Below, one piece after another: positions 1 through 8,215 of a DNA stretch of 64,000 nucleotides. The notes under the pieces were generated by a model, which made no database searches, was not told the DNA's origin, and was given only the letters and a program-made list of their open reading frames with translations. The position numbers and the translations under genes are program-made. Every line of letters begins with the position of its first letter. Position 1 is the stretch's first letter. Source of the DNA: Oscillospiraceae bacterium (lineage in GTDB: Bacteria; Bacillota; Clostridia; Oscillospirales; Ruminococcaceae); assembly GCA_019423755.1 (NCBI GenBank), contig JAHZAU010000009.1:6184-70183 (forward strand), written 5' to 3'.

Positions 1-111
1 GGCCTCAACGCCTCCCAGCAGCTGCTTCTGGGCGCGGTGTTCATTGTGGTCATCCCGGTGACCTCCTTTGTCCTGGGCATCACCATCTGGCTGCGCCGCC
101 GCCGGCTCTAG
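1..111 (+). CDS. C-terminal end of GldG-like ABC transport component (partial)
   Basis: The window opens inside a reading frame that ends with a stop at 109-111. The 36 visible residues form one hydrophobic membrane segment (GAVFIVVIPVTSFVLG) followed by WLRRRR and a stop, a positive-inside end. This is how GldG-type (ABC_transp_aux) proteins end. The next gene, 24 bp downstream, is a DUF4340 protein, the usual partner of GldG in gliding-type ABC exporters of Firmicutes. The family call rests mostly on that neighbour, because the diagnostic part lies outside the window. Confidence 0.6.
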   Translation, partial: GLNASQQLLLGAVFIVVIPVTSFVLGITIWLRRRRL

Positions 112-135
112 TTTTCCGGAAAGGATAATGCGATT

Positions 136-1605
136 ATGAAAAAACAAACCGTATTCCTCACCATCAGCGCCGCTGTGGTGGTGCTGCTGTCGGTGCTGCT
201 GGCCGTGTTGCTGATGCAGCCCGCCTCCCCGGAGGATACCGACTCCGAGACCTCCGACTCCTCCCTCACCGTCCTGGACCTGGAACAGGCCGACCTGAGC
301 GCTATCACCATCCAAAACAGCACCGGCACCTTCTCCCTGACCAACCACGGCGACGCCTTCTCTCTGGACGCCCTGGACGGCCTGGAAACCTCCTCCGCCA
401 ACACCCAGAAGGTGGTGGACGCCCTCTGCCCGCTGACCGCCTCCCAGCTGATCTGGGCCCCGGAGGAGGACGCCGTCCCCGGCCAATCCGCCGACCCATC
501 CCTCCTGGCCCAGTACGGCCTGGATGCCCCCGCCGCCACCGTCACCTTCCAGACGGTGGACCAGCAGAGCTACACCCTGCTGGTGGGCGCAGACGCCCCC
601 CTGCAGTCCGGTACCTACTTTATGCTGGATGACTGCATCTACCTGGGCTCCGCCACCAGCTTCTCGGTGTTCCAAAATAGCCAAAACTCCTTTGTGGACA
701 ACCAGATCACCTCCGCCGTCCCCTCCGGCTACACCCAGGCCACCTTGGAGCTGTCCGGCGCCTCCCGTGAGCAGCCGATGGTCATCGAGATCACCTCCCA
801 GTTCCAGGATGCTTCTTTGGAAGAATCCCAGGAGGATACCACCGTCGGCTCCTCCGACTCTACCCTCACCTACACCTACACCATGACCCAGCCCCAGCAG
901 CGCACCCTCTCGGAAGATGCGGTCACCTCCATGCTGGATGGCAGCGCCTATCTCTACGCCGACGCCATCGTCGCGGTCAACCCCACCTCGGAGCAGCTGG
1001 CCTCCTATGGGCTTAGCGACCCCTGGTCGGTGTTCTCCGCCAACTTTAACGGCGACACCCTCACCCTGCGGGCCTCGGCCCCGGACGCCGCCGGCGCCGT
1101 CTACCTGATGCGGGACGGCACCCCCATCGTCTACCAGGTCACCGCCTCCCGCCTGCCCTGGTACGAGATCTCTGCCGAGATGCTCATCCAGGCGGTCTAT
1201 ACCCCGGTGGACTTTGCCGAGCTTTCCTCCCTGACGGTGACCGCTGACGACCAGACCTACCGCTTTACCGTGGTCCCCGACAGCGACACCCCCTCGGTGC
1301 TCTGCAACGGCCAGGAGGTGGACCCCGACCAGTTCACCCTGCTTTATGAGACCATCACCCAGGTGCCGCCGGATTCCTACTACCCGGCCGAGCCGACCCT
1401 GGACCCGGCCCTGACCATGACGGTGGAGTACACCGACTCCGGCCGCGCGGCGGACACCATCGTCCTGACCCCCACCGGGTCCGGCACCCTGTTCCTCACC
1501 GTCAACGGCCAGACCTCCTACACCACCGCCGAATCCCGCCTGGACACCATCCTGGAGGCCTGTCAGGCCCTGCTGGACGGCGAGACCATCCCCTCCTTCC
1601 AGTAA
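136..1605 (+). CDS. DUF4340 membrane-anchored protein
   Basis: 489 residues. Residues 1-29 are a short basic start followed by a hydrophobic segment (TISAAVVVLLSVLLAVLLMQ), so the protein is probably anchored with the rest outside. Beyond it lies a Ser/Thr/Asp-rich extracellular region resembling DUF4340, with recurring patterns such as YGLDAPAATV, YGLSDPWSV and TYTLLVG. DUF4340 proteins accompany GldG-like ABC components; their biochemical role is unknown. The gene follows such a component directly and ends in a strong terminator, so it is probably the last gene of that operon. An ATG start at 136 fits the start of the membrane anchor; only a weak ribosome-binding site (gaaaggat) precedes it. 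Confidence 0.75.
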   Translation: MKKQTVFLTISAAVVVLLSVLLAVLLMQPASPEDTDSETSDSSLTVLDLEQADLSAITIQNSTGTFSLTNHGDAFSLDALDGLETSSANTQKVVDALCPLTASQLIWAPEEDAVPGQSADPSLLAQYGLDAPAATVTFQTVDQQSYTLLVGADAPLQSGTYFMLDDCIYLGSATSFSVFQNSQNSFVDNQITSAVPSGYTQATLELSGASREQPMVIEITSQFQDASLEESQEDTTVGSSDSTLTYTYTMTQPQQRTLSEDAVTSMLDGSAYLYADAIVAVNPTSEQLASYGLSDPWSVFSANFNGDTLTLRASAPDAAGAVYLMRDGTPIVYQVTASRLPWYEISAEMLIQAVYTPVDFAELSSLTVTADDQTYRFTVVPDSDTPSVLCNGQEVDPDQFTLLYETITQVPPDSYYPAEPTLDPALTMTVEYTDSGRAADTIVLTPTGSGTLFLTVNGQTSYTTAESRLDTILEACQALLDGETIPSFQ

Positions 1606-1624
1606 TTCTTTCCCCTGTTTTTCC

Positions 1625-1656
1625 CGCCCGGAGCCCCCTGCTCCGGGCGTTTTTTT
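1625..1656 (+). terminator. Intrinsic terminator after the DUF4340 gene
   Basis: A 9-bp GC-rich stem (CGCCCGGAG / CTCCGGGCG) with a 7-base loop is followed by seven T, 20 bp after the stop codon. Confidence 0.9.
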
Positions 1657-1787
1657 GCGGCATTTATTACAGAAAGGAATATTCCCGCCGGTTTGTCCTT
1701 GTTTTTCGCCCCCGCCCCCGGATTTCTTTTTCCTTCTCCCCCATTCTGTGCTATCATAGAAGATATTCTAAGAAAGGACCCATTACC

Positions 1788-3956
1788 ATGGATATCATCT
1801 CGGTTCTTGCCAAAGAACTTTCTATTTCGCCCCGCCAGGCCCAGGCCGCGGTGGAGCTCATCGATGCAGGGAACACCATCCCCTTTATCGCCCGTTACCG
1901 CAAGGAGGCCACCGGCGCCCTGGACGACACCGTCCTGCGCGCCCTGGACCAGCGCCTTGCCTACCTGCGCAGCCTGCAGAAGCGCAAGGAGGAGGTCCGC
2001 GCAGCCATCGAAGCCGCCGGCGCCCTGACCCCCGAATTGTCCCAAGCTCTGGAACAGGCCGCCATCCTGGCGGAGGTGGAGGACCTGTACCGCCCCTTCC
2101 GCCCCAAACGCCGCACCCGGGCTTCGGTGGCCCGGGAAGCCGGACTGGCCCCGCTGGCCCAGCTGCTTCAGGAGCAGTCCCCCTCCTGCGACCCGCTGCG
2201 GGAGGCCGAACGCTTCCTCTCCCCGGAGCACGACATCCTCACCCCCCAGCAGGCCCTGCAGGGAGCGATGGATATCCTGGCCGAGGAGGTGGCCGACTCC
2301 GCCGACCTGCGGCGCATTCTGCGGGAATTTGTCTCCAAAAACGCCCTGGTTTGTGCTACAAAAGGGAGCAAGCCTAACAAAATATACGATATGTATTCCG
2401 ATTTCCAGGAATCTTACGCCAAAATCGCCCCCCACCGCATCTTGGCCATCGACCGCGGCGAGCGGGAGGACGCCCTGAAAGTCACCCTTTCCATGGAGCC
2501 GGAACGCTGTATCGCCATCCTGCTGCGCCACCGCCTTTCCTCCCGCCCCAGCCCCTGCCGGGACTATGTGGAGACCGCCTGCCGCGACAGCTTCTCCCGG
2601 CTGCTGTGGCCTTCCCTCGAGCGGGAGCTGCGCGCCGCCCTCACCGAAAAGGCCTGCCAGCTTTCCCTGCCGGTGTTCTCCGAAAACCTCAAAAACCTGC
2701 TGATGCAGCCCCCAGTAAAGGGCGCGGTCACCTTGGGCTTCGACCCAGCCTACCGCACCGGCTGCAAGCTGGCGGTGGTGGACGCCACCGGCAAGGTCCT
2801 CGAAACCACCGTCATCTACCCCACCCCGCCCCAAAGCAAGACCCGGGAGGCCAAGGCCACCCTTTCCCGCCTGATCGACCGCTACGGTGTTTCGGTCATC
2901 GCCATCGGCAACGGCACCGCCAGCAAGGAGTCGGAGATCTTCGTCGCCCAGCTGCTGCAGGAGCGCGCCGCCGAAAACCGCCCCAAGGTGTCCTATATGG
3001 TGGTCAGCGAAGCCGGCGCCTCGGTCTACTCCGCTTCCCAGCTGGGGGCCGAGGAATTCCCCCAGTTTGATGTCTCCCTGCGCTCGGCGGTGTCCATCGC
3101 CCGCCGCCTGCAGGACCCGCTGGCCGAGCTGGTGAAGATCGACCCCAAGTCCATCGGCGTGGGCCAGTACCAGCACGATATGCCCCCCAAGGAGCTGGAC
3201 CAGGCCCTGGGCGGGGTGGTGGAGGACTGCGTCAACGGCGTAGGCGTGGACCTGAACACCGCCTCCTGGCCGCTGCTCTCCCATGTAGCGGGGGTCAATA
3301 CTACCGTCGCAAAAAACATCGTCGCCTACCGGGAGGAAAACGGTCCCTTCCCCAGCCGCCGGGAGCTGCTCAAGGTCCCCAAGCTGGGCAAAAAGGCCTT
3401 CACCCAGTGCGCAGGCTTCCTGCGGGTGCCGGAAAGCGCCCAGCCCCTGGACCACACCGCCGTCCACCCGGAAAGCTACCCCGCCGCCCAGATGCTCCTC
3501 ACCCTTTGCGGCCTTTCCCCGGAGCAGATCGGCTCGGGCGCCGCTTCCGCCCTGCCCCAGCGGGTGCAGCAGCTGGGCGGGCTGTCTGCCGTGGCCCAGC
3601 GCCTGGAAATCGGTGAGCCTACCCTGGCGGACATCCTGCAGGAGCTGCAGAAGCCCGGCCGCGACCCCCGCGACCAGCTGCCCCCGCCCCTCCTTCGTAC
3701 CGACGTTATGGAGATGAAGGACCTGCGCCCGGGCATGGTACTCACCGGCACCGTCCGCAACGTGCTGGACTTCGGCATCTTCGTGGACATCGCCGTCCAT
3801 GAGGACGGACTGGTACACATCTCCCAGCTTTCCGACCACTTTGTCCGCCACCCCTCCCAGGTGGCCAAGGTGGGGGACATCGTCCAGGTGAAGGTGCTGG
3901 ATGTGGACCTGGAGCGCCGCCGCATCTCCCTGACCATGAAAGGGCTGAAATCCTAG
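1788..3956 (+). CDS. tex: Tex-family RNA-binding transcription accessory protein
   Basis: 722 residues, the normal length for Tex, a conserved cytoplasmic nucleic-acid-binding protein linked to transcription. Visible parts in order: the Tex N-terminal helical region with the conserved IPFIARYRKEATGALDD; a YqgF/RNase H-like fold from about residue 311 (TLGFDPAYRTGCKLAVVD); a helix-hairpin-helix section near 500-545 (VAKNIVAYREENGPF, VPKLGKKAFTQCAGFLRV); and a C-terminal S1 RNA-binding domain at about 645-718 (GTVRNVLDFGIFVDI...HISQLSD). A ribosome-binding site (agaaagga) sits about 9 bp before the ATG. It has its own upstream region after the terminator at 1625 and is followed by an unrelated PH-domain gene pair. 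The identification is secure; the exact cellular role of Tex in anaerobes is not established. Confidence 0.96.
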   Translation: MDIISVLAKELSISPRQAQAAVELIDAGNTIPFIARYRKEATGALDDTVLRALDQRLAYLRSLQKRKEEVRAAIEAAGALTPELSQALEQAAILAEVEDLYRPFRPKRRTRASVAREAGLAPLAQLLQEQSPSCDPLREAERFLSPEHDILTPQQALQGAMDILAEEVADSADLRRILREFVSKNALVCATKGSKPNKIYDMYSDFQESYAKIAPHRILAIDRGEREDALKVTLSMEPERCIAILLRHRLSSRPSPCRDYVETACRDSFSRLLWPSLERELRAALTEKACQLSLPVFSENLKNLLMQPPVKGAVTLGFDPAYRTGCKLAVVDATGKVLETTVIYPTPPQSKTREAKATLSRLIDRYGVSVIAIGNGTASKESEIFVAQLLQERAAENRPKVSYMVVSEAGASVYSASQLGAEEFPQFDVSLRSAVSIARRLQDPLAELVKIDPKSIGVGQYQHDMPPKELDQALGGVVEDCVNGVGVDLNTASWPLLSHVAGVNTTVAKNIVAYREENGPFPSRRELLKVPKLGKKAFTQCAGFLRVPESAQPLDHTAVHPESYPAAQMLLTLCGLSPEQIGSGAASALPQRVQQLGGLSAVAQRLEIGEPTLADILQELQKPGRDPRDQLPPPLLRTDVMEMKDLRPGMVLTGTVRNVLDFGIFVDIAVHEDGLVHISQLSDHFVRHPSQVAKVGDIVQVKVLDVDLERRRISLTMKGLKS

Positions 3957-4007
3957 TCCTATTTGTAATAATCTTTCCCGTTATTCCATTTTACCGGAGG
4001 TTTCCCC

Positions 4008-4496
4008 ATGTCCCAACCGCCATCCTCCCCCTATCCCCAGCCGGTGCGGGCCTCCCGCCTGCCGGCCAAAGCCCTGACCCTCTGGCGGCTGCAGCTGCTT
4101 TTCTGCTGCTGCCTGCCGTCGCTGCTGGGGGGATTTTTCCGCTACACCCTGCCTCGGACAGTGTTCCTTTCCTACACCGCCGGGTGGTTCGGAGGCTTTT
4201 TGTTCCTCTGCTTCCTTTACTTCCCCCTGCGCTGGAAGCGGATGACCTACTCCATCTCCACCACCATGGTCAAGATCTCCCGCGGGGTGCTGTTCCTGCG
4301 GATGGACGCGGTGTTTATCCGCAACATCCAGTACACCGCCGTCACCCAGACCCCTTTGCAGCGGCTGCTGGGGCTTGCCAGCCTGCACATCTATGCCGCC
4401 GGCGGCTCGGTGCATCTCCCCTCGCTGGAATATTCCCTGGCCCGGCAGCTGCGGGTCCAGCTGCTCAAGCGGATGGAGGACCTTTGCCATGAATGA
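4008..4496 (+). CDS. YdbS-like bacterial PH domain membrane protein
   Basis: 162 residues. Two hydrophobic segments (about residues 30-50 and 55-75) are followed by a soluble bPH2-type domain beginning MTYSISTTMVKISRGVLFLR, the usual pattern in which a short strand-rich domain follows a 'RGV' turn. This is the size and layout of YdbS. A second gene with several such domains (4489-6027) overlaps its stop codon by 8 bp, matching the YdbS/YdbT pair of Bacillus, whose function is poorly understood but linked to membrane stress or antimicrobial resistance. A good ribosome-binding site (ccggagg) precedes the ATG at 4008. Confidence 0.8.
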   Translation: MSQPPSSPYPQPVRASRLPAKALTLWRLQLLFCCCLPSLLGGFFRYTLPRTVFLSYTAGWFGGFLFLCFLYFPLRWKRMTYSISTTMVKISRGVLFLRMDAVFIRNIQYTAVTQTPLQRLLGLASLHIYAAGGSVHLPSLEYSLARQLRVQLLKRMEDLCHE

Positions 4497-6027
4497 CGCC
4501 CTTTCCCCCTCCCCCATCCAGCTGCGCCCCCACCCGCTGTCCATCCTCTCCTATCTGGCCAAATACCTGTTCCTGCTGCTGATCCCGCTGCTGCGCGGCT
4601 TTCTGTCGGCGCTGCAGGGCGGGTTCTACCACTGGCTGTCCAGCGCCTGGATCGACCTGCTGCTGGTGCTGGGGTACCTGGGCTTCGGGGTGCTGTTTTG
4701 GCTGTGCTACACCCTTTCCCCCGCGCCGGAGGGGCTTTTCATCCGCCGCGGGGTGTTTGTCCGGGAAGAATTTCTCCTCCCACGCAGCCGCTTTTCCTGC
4801 GTCACCACGGTGGAGCCTTTCTATCTGCGGCCCTTCGGCGGGGTCTACCTGCGGGTGGATACCTCCGGCGGCGGCCTTCGCCAAGCGGATCTTTCGGTGT
4901 TCCTGCGCAAGCGGGACCTGCCCCTTCTGCTGCGGGCCTCGGCGCCGGAGCAGCCGCCCTACCTGGTCCGGGGCTACCGGCCAAAAAGCACCTACGTTTT
5001 CCTGCTGGCCGCTCTGACTTCCAACTCCTTTGCCGGGGTGCTGCTCCTTTCCACCCTGGTCTCCCAGATCGGCGAGGTACTGGGCCGCCGCTTCTCCGAG
5101 ATGCTCTACGGCACCTTTGAGGAGGTGGCCCGGGCGCTGGCCTTCGGGCTTCCCCCTGCCGCCGCAGCCATCGCCTATCTGCTGCTGTTCGGCTACCTGC
5201 TGGCCTTTGTCTCCAACCTGCTGCGCCACGGCAACTTTTCGGTGGCCCGCCGGGGCGACCTGCTGGAAATCCGCTCCGGCCTGCTTACCGGCCGCACCTA
5301 CCTGCTGCGCCGCCGCCAAATCGGCTGCGTGGATATCCGCCGCACCCTGTTCACCTCCATCCTGGGGCTGTCCTCGGTGTTTTTGCAAACGGTAGGCTAC
5401 GGCAAATATGAGGACGATATCTCCGCCCTCATCCCCTGCACCACCCGCCTGCACCTGGAATCCAGCCTGCGGCTGCTCCTTCCCGAATACCACAGCAGCC
5501 CCCGCACCGTCCGCCCCAACTGGCGTTCCTGGGGCCACTACCTGTACCAGGGCGGCCTGGCCTGCGGCGGGGTGCTGCTGGGCGGCGCCCTCTGCCTGTG
5601 GCTGTTCCCCACCTGGGAGGCGCTGACCCTTTGGGTGGGGCTGCTCTGCCTGATCCCCGCCCTGTGGTTCACCATCGTCCAGCTGGTGGATTTCTTCACC
5701 GCCGGGCTTTCCTTCTCCCAGGGGTGCTTCACCCTGCGCTGCGCCCATCGCTTCTATCTGCATCAGGTGATCCTCCCCCGGGAACGGGTAGCCTCGGTGC
5801 GGGCGGTCGCCAGCGTGCTGCAGCACCGCCGCGGACGCTGTGACCTGATCGTCAGCATCTATTCCGAGGGCCACCGCCGCTACCGGGTGCGGGACCTGGA
5901 CTGGACCGAGGTGGAACAGCTGCTCCAAAAAGCCGGCATGGAAGGCATGGCCACCCCAGCAAAGCCCAAAACCACCCGCTACCGCCCCAAGCTCCCTGCC
6001 CTGCTTCAAAAGCTCTACAAGCGCTAG
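4489..6027 (+). CDS. YdbT-like protein with repeated bacterial PH domains
   Basis: 512 residues starting at the ATG that overlaps the end of the YdbS-like gene by 8 bp, indicating translational coupling. A longer frame upstream only mirrors the previous gene and is not used. It carries about six membrane segments in three pairs, each pair followed by a soluble bPH2-type stretch: LFIRRGVFVREEFLLPRSRF, LEIRSGLLTGRTYLLRRRQI and FTLRCAHRFYLHQVILPRER. Three repeats of two helices plus one PH domain is the standard YdbT architecture. The C-terminal tail is basic. The pair probably forms a membrane complex; no enzymatic residues are evident. Confidence 0.82.
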   Translation: MNDALSPSPIQLRPHPLSILSYLAKYLFLLLIPLLRGFLSALQGGFYHWLSSAWIDLLLVLGYLGFGVLFWLCYTLSPAPEGLFIRRGVFVREEFLLPRSRFSCVTTVEPFYLRPFGGVYLRVDTSGGGLRQADLSVFLRKRDLPLLLRASAPEQPPYLVRGYRPKSTYVFLLAALTSNSFAGVLLLSTLVSQIGEVLGRRFSEMLYGTFEEVARALAFGLPPAAAAIAYLLLFGYLLAFVSNLLRHGNFSVARRGDLLEIRSGLLTGRTYLLRRRQIGCVDIRRTLFTSILGLSSVFLQTVGYGKYEDDISALIPCTTRLHLESSLRLLLPEYHSSPRTVRPNWRSWGHYLYQGGLACGGVLLGGALCLWLFPTWEALTLWVGLLCLIPALWFTIVQLVDFFTAGLSFSQGCFTLRCAHRFYLHQVILPRERVASVRAVASVLQHRRGRCDLIVSIYSEGHRRYRVRDLDWTEVEQLLQKAGMEGMATPAKPKTTRYRPKLPALLQKLYKR

Positions 6028-6093
6028 CCTCCTTGCTTTTTCCCGCGCAGGGTGCTATACTGGGTAAAATTTTCGCGGAAAGGTCGTGTTTTG

Positions 6094-6615
6094 ATGGAAC
6101 GCCTGCAGCTTGTCCTGCCGGACGAAACCTACCGGCAGGCGGTACTGGACTACAAAGAAGAATTCCTCGCAGAGGGCAGCAGCATGGACGGCACCGCCGG
6201 TTTGGCCAATGCCCCCTCCTTTGAAGAATGGCTCGCCGCCATCCACCGCAACAGCCGGGAGGAGACCGTCGCTCCCGGGCTGGTACCCGCCACCACCTTT
6301 TTAGCGGTCCGGAAATCCGACGGCCTGCTGGTGGGTATGCTGGACCTGCGCCACCGCCTCAACGACTACCTGCTGGCCTTCGGCGGGCACATTGGGTACA
6401 GCGTCCGCCCCTCTCAGCGCCGCCAGGGCTACGCGGTGGAGATGCTGGGCTTAGGGCTATGGGAAGCCCGCCGTCTGGGCCTTTCCCGGGTGCTTATCAC
6501 CTGCGACAAGGAAAACACCGCCTCGGCCCACACCATCCTCCACTACAACGCCACCCTGGAAAACGAAGTCCCCGACGAGGGCCGCATCACCCAGCGTTAT
6601 TGGGTCACCCTTTAA
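6094..6615 (+). CDS. GNAT-family N-acetyltransferase
   Basis: 173 residues. The GNAT core is clear: FLAVRKSDGLLVGMLDLRH forms the central strands and GYSVRPSQRRQGYAVEML supplies the acetyl-CoA pyrophosphate-binding loop (consensus R/Q-x-x-G-x-G/A). NTASAHTILHYNATLENE is the helix before the last strands. It resembles the COG3981 group of predicted acetyltransferases; the substrate cannot be inferred. The ATG at 6094 was chosen over one 42 bp upstream because GGAAAGG lies 10 bp before it and the protein then starts directly with MERLQLVLPDE. It appears to be monocistronic, with a hairpin and T-rich tract downstream. Confidence 0.85.
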   Translation: MERLQLVLPDETYRQAVLDYKEEFLAEGSSMDGTAGLANAPSFEEWLAAIHRNSREETVAPGLVPATTFLAVRKSDGLLVGMLDLRHRLNDYLLAFGGHIGYSVRPSQRRQGYAVEMLGLGLWEARRLGLSRVLITCDKENTASAHTILHYNATLENEVPDEGRITQRYWVTL

Positions 6616-6626
6616 ATAGTTTCCCG

Positions 6627-6669
6627 TCCCCTCTCCCGCTTCCCGGCGGGCGGGGGGATTTCTTTTTGC
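6627..6669 (+). terminator. Probable terminator after the acetyltransferase
   Basis: An imperfect GC-rich stem (CCCTCTCCCGC against GCGGGCGGGGG, one mismatch) is followed by ATTTCTTTTT. It sits 12 bp after the stop codon. Confidence 0.6.
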
Positions 6670-6701
6670 TTCAAATCTCTCCTAGCCCTGGGAGATTTGC
6701 C

Positions 6702-6730
6702 TTGTTTCTTGCCAAAGGGTAAGCTATAAT
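6702..6730 (+). promoter_or_regulatory. Sigma-A type promoter for the 6812 gene
   Basis: TTGTTT and TATAAT are separated by 17 bp, about 80 bp before the start codon at 6812. The short leader contains a small hairpin (CCCCAC-aatc-GTGGGG). Confidence 0.6.
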
Positions 6731-6811
6731 GAAGGCGACCCCCACAATCGTGGGGCAAATTTGCTTTTCTCCCCTCCCTGTGAGGGCTTTTCATAGAAAC
6801 GAGGTCTTTTT

Positions 6812-7723
6812 ATGGACAAAAAAATCCCGGCCCACCTTTGGCTCTCCGGCCTTTTGTGCGCCGTTTCTCTGCTGCTCAGCGGCGCCTGCCTGTGGGGGCT
6901 TAACCGCATGGACCGCCGCCTTTCCCAGATGGACAGCCGCCTGGATGCGCTTTCCTCCTCCCTGGACAGCCGCCTGGAAAGCGTCGGCGAGGAGATGGCC
7001 CGTATGCTGGCCGAACAAGCCAGCCTGATCGTGGAGTCTTCCTTCCACTACAACATCCAGACCGCCTCCCAAAACCGCATCCTTCTCTCTCTCAACGCCA
7101 ATCTCAAGCAGTATAACGACGGCACCGCCGCCACCTTTTCGGTGACCTGTGACGATGGAGAGACCATCCTGGCCCGCACCAACGTCAACCAAGGGGCGCT
7201 GTCCGCCAACATCACCCTCCCCCTCTGCGAGACCATCCAGGTGGGCCTGATCCTCACCACCCCCGGCTCCACCCAGACCCAGCCCCTGGGGCAGATCGAC
7301 CAGGTCTCCGCCCTGCTCACCGACCACCTGTACCTGACCCCGGACCTGACGGTGACCCAGTCCCAGGACCAGCTGCTGCTCACCGGCAGCTTCACCGTGC
7401 TGGATACCCTCGCCCACATGGAAAACAAACAGCTGGCCATGTCCCGCCTGGAGATCCGCCAAAACGATACCCTGGCCCACACCTTCTACTTCTCGGAGCT
7501 GTTCGACTCTCCCCTGTTGGAGGAGGGCTTCAGCCTTTATTCCCTGACCTTTGATAAGATCCCGGTGAAGGCCCGGCCCGGCTCCACCATCACCCTGACC
7601 GTCCGCAGCCGCGACAAAGCCGGCTTTGAGTACCTTTGCCCCACCCACACCATCCAGGTGGACGAAAACGGCGCCCTGCAGGAGACCCAACCCCAGCAGG
7701 ACCAGTTTACCCTGGTGTATTAA
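6812..7723 (+). CDS. Membrane-anchored hypothetical protein with coiled coil
   Basis: 303 residues of unrecognised family. Residues 1-8 are basic and 9-28 hydrophobic (HLWLSGLLCAVSLLLSGACL), giving a signal anchor. Residues 30-75 form a heptad-like stretch (MDRRLSQMDSRLDALSSSLD) that should be a coiled coil, so the protein may oligomerise just outside the membrane. The rest (about 80-303) is rich in beta-forming residues with repeated 'TLTV', 'TFSVTCDDGE' and 'STITLTVRSRD' strands, suggestive of Ig-like or beta-sandwich folds. It has its own promoter and terminator. No catalytic motif is visible, and no function is assigned. Confidence 0.7.
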   Translation: MDKKIPAHLWLSGLLCAVSLLLSGACLWGLNRMDRRLSQMDSRLDALSSSLDSRLESVGEEMARMLAEQASLIVESSFHYNIQTASQNRILLSLNANLKQYNDGTAATFSVTCDDGETILARTNVNQGALSANITLPLCETIQVGLILTTPGSTQTQPLGQIDQVSALLTDHLYLTPDLTVTQSQDQLLLTGSFTVLDTLAHMENKQLAMSRLEIRQNDTLAHTFYFSELFDSPLLEEGFSLYSLTFDKIPVKARPGSTITLTVRSRDKAGFEYLCPTHTIQVDENGALQETQPQQDQFTLVY

Positions 7724-7728
7724 CGCAG

Positions 7729-7782
7729 AAAAAAAGAGACGCCAAACCCGGACCCTTTGCCCCGGCTTGACGTCTCTTTTTT
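7729..7782. terminator. Bidirectional terminator between the 6812 gene and the tRNA genes
   Basis: AAAAAAGAGACG pairs with CGTCTCTTTTTT across a 29-base loop. A/T tracts on both sides let it serve the plus-strand gene at 6812 and the minus-strand tRNAs. Confidence 0.8.
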
Positions 7783-7834
7783 GGATTTTTGCAAAAGAAA
7801 AGCTCCCGCAGGATATTTCCCACAGGAGCTTATT

Positions 7835-7909
7835 TGGTGACCCGTGCGAGAATCGAACTCGCGTTACCGCCGTGAAAGGGCGGTGTCTTAACCGCTTGAC
7901 CAACGGGCC
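7835..7909 (-). tRNA. tRNA-Glu (anticodon TTC)
   Basis: The minus strand reads GGCCCGTTGGTCAAGCGG at the 5' end and ends in an acceptor strand followed by encoded CCA. The anticodon loop is CTTTCAC within a CCGCC/GGCGG stem, giving anticodon TTC (Glu). The T-arm reads GCGAG-TTCGATT-CTCGC. It is 75 nt including CCA and lies 63 bp downstream of a tRNA-Met gene in the same orientation, probably co-transcribed. Confidence 0.95.
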
Positions 7910-7972
7910 GAACTGCGGCAAACCAAATGGTTTGCTTGTATATCAAAGCCTGTCCACACAGGCTAGATTACC

Positions 7973-8049
7973 TGGTAGCGGCAAATGGACTTGAACCATC
8001 GACACTTCGGGTATGAACCGAATGCTCTAGCCAACTGAGCTATGCCGCC
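7973..8049 (-). tRNA. tRNA-Met, elongator type (anticodon CAT)
   Basis: The minus strand begins GGCGGCATAGCTCAGTTGG. The anticodon loop is TTCATAC within a TTCGG/CCGAA stem, giving CAT. It lacks the three G-C pairs of initiator tRNA and closely matches elongator tRNA-Met of Firmicutes. CCA is encoded. A tRNA-Ile2 with a lysidine-modified CAT anticodon is the alternative but fits the body sequence less well. Confidence 0.9.
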
Positions 8050-8156
8050 ATATGCGACCGACTCAACCGAATCAGCGAGATTAATTATACAATAGCTTTT
8101 TCGGTTTGTCAACCCTATTTTTAAAAAAATCTAAAATTATTTTGCCCTTTTTTCGC

Positions 8157-8195
8157 AAAAAATACGCCCGGCAAACATTTCCTGCCGCCGGACGC
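8157..8195 (-). terminator. Terminator of the acetyltransferase-thioesterase gene
   Basis: On the minus strand GCGTCCGGC pairs with GCCGGGCGT across a short loop and is followed by a T-rich run, 21 bp after the stop codon at 8216. Confidence 0.75.
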
Positions 8196-8215
8196 ATCTT
8201 TTCCAAATTTATCCT

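Noticed and set aside
1563..3851. 762-codon minus-strand open frame opposite tex
   Set aside because: It mirrors tex with no recognisable domains and no ribosome-binding site.
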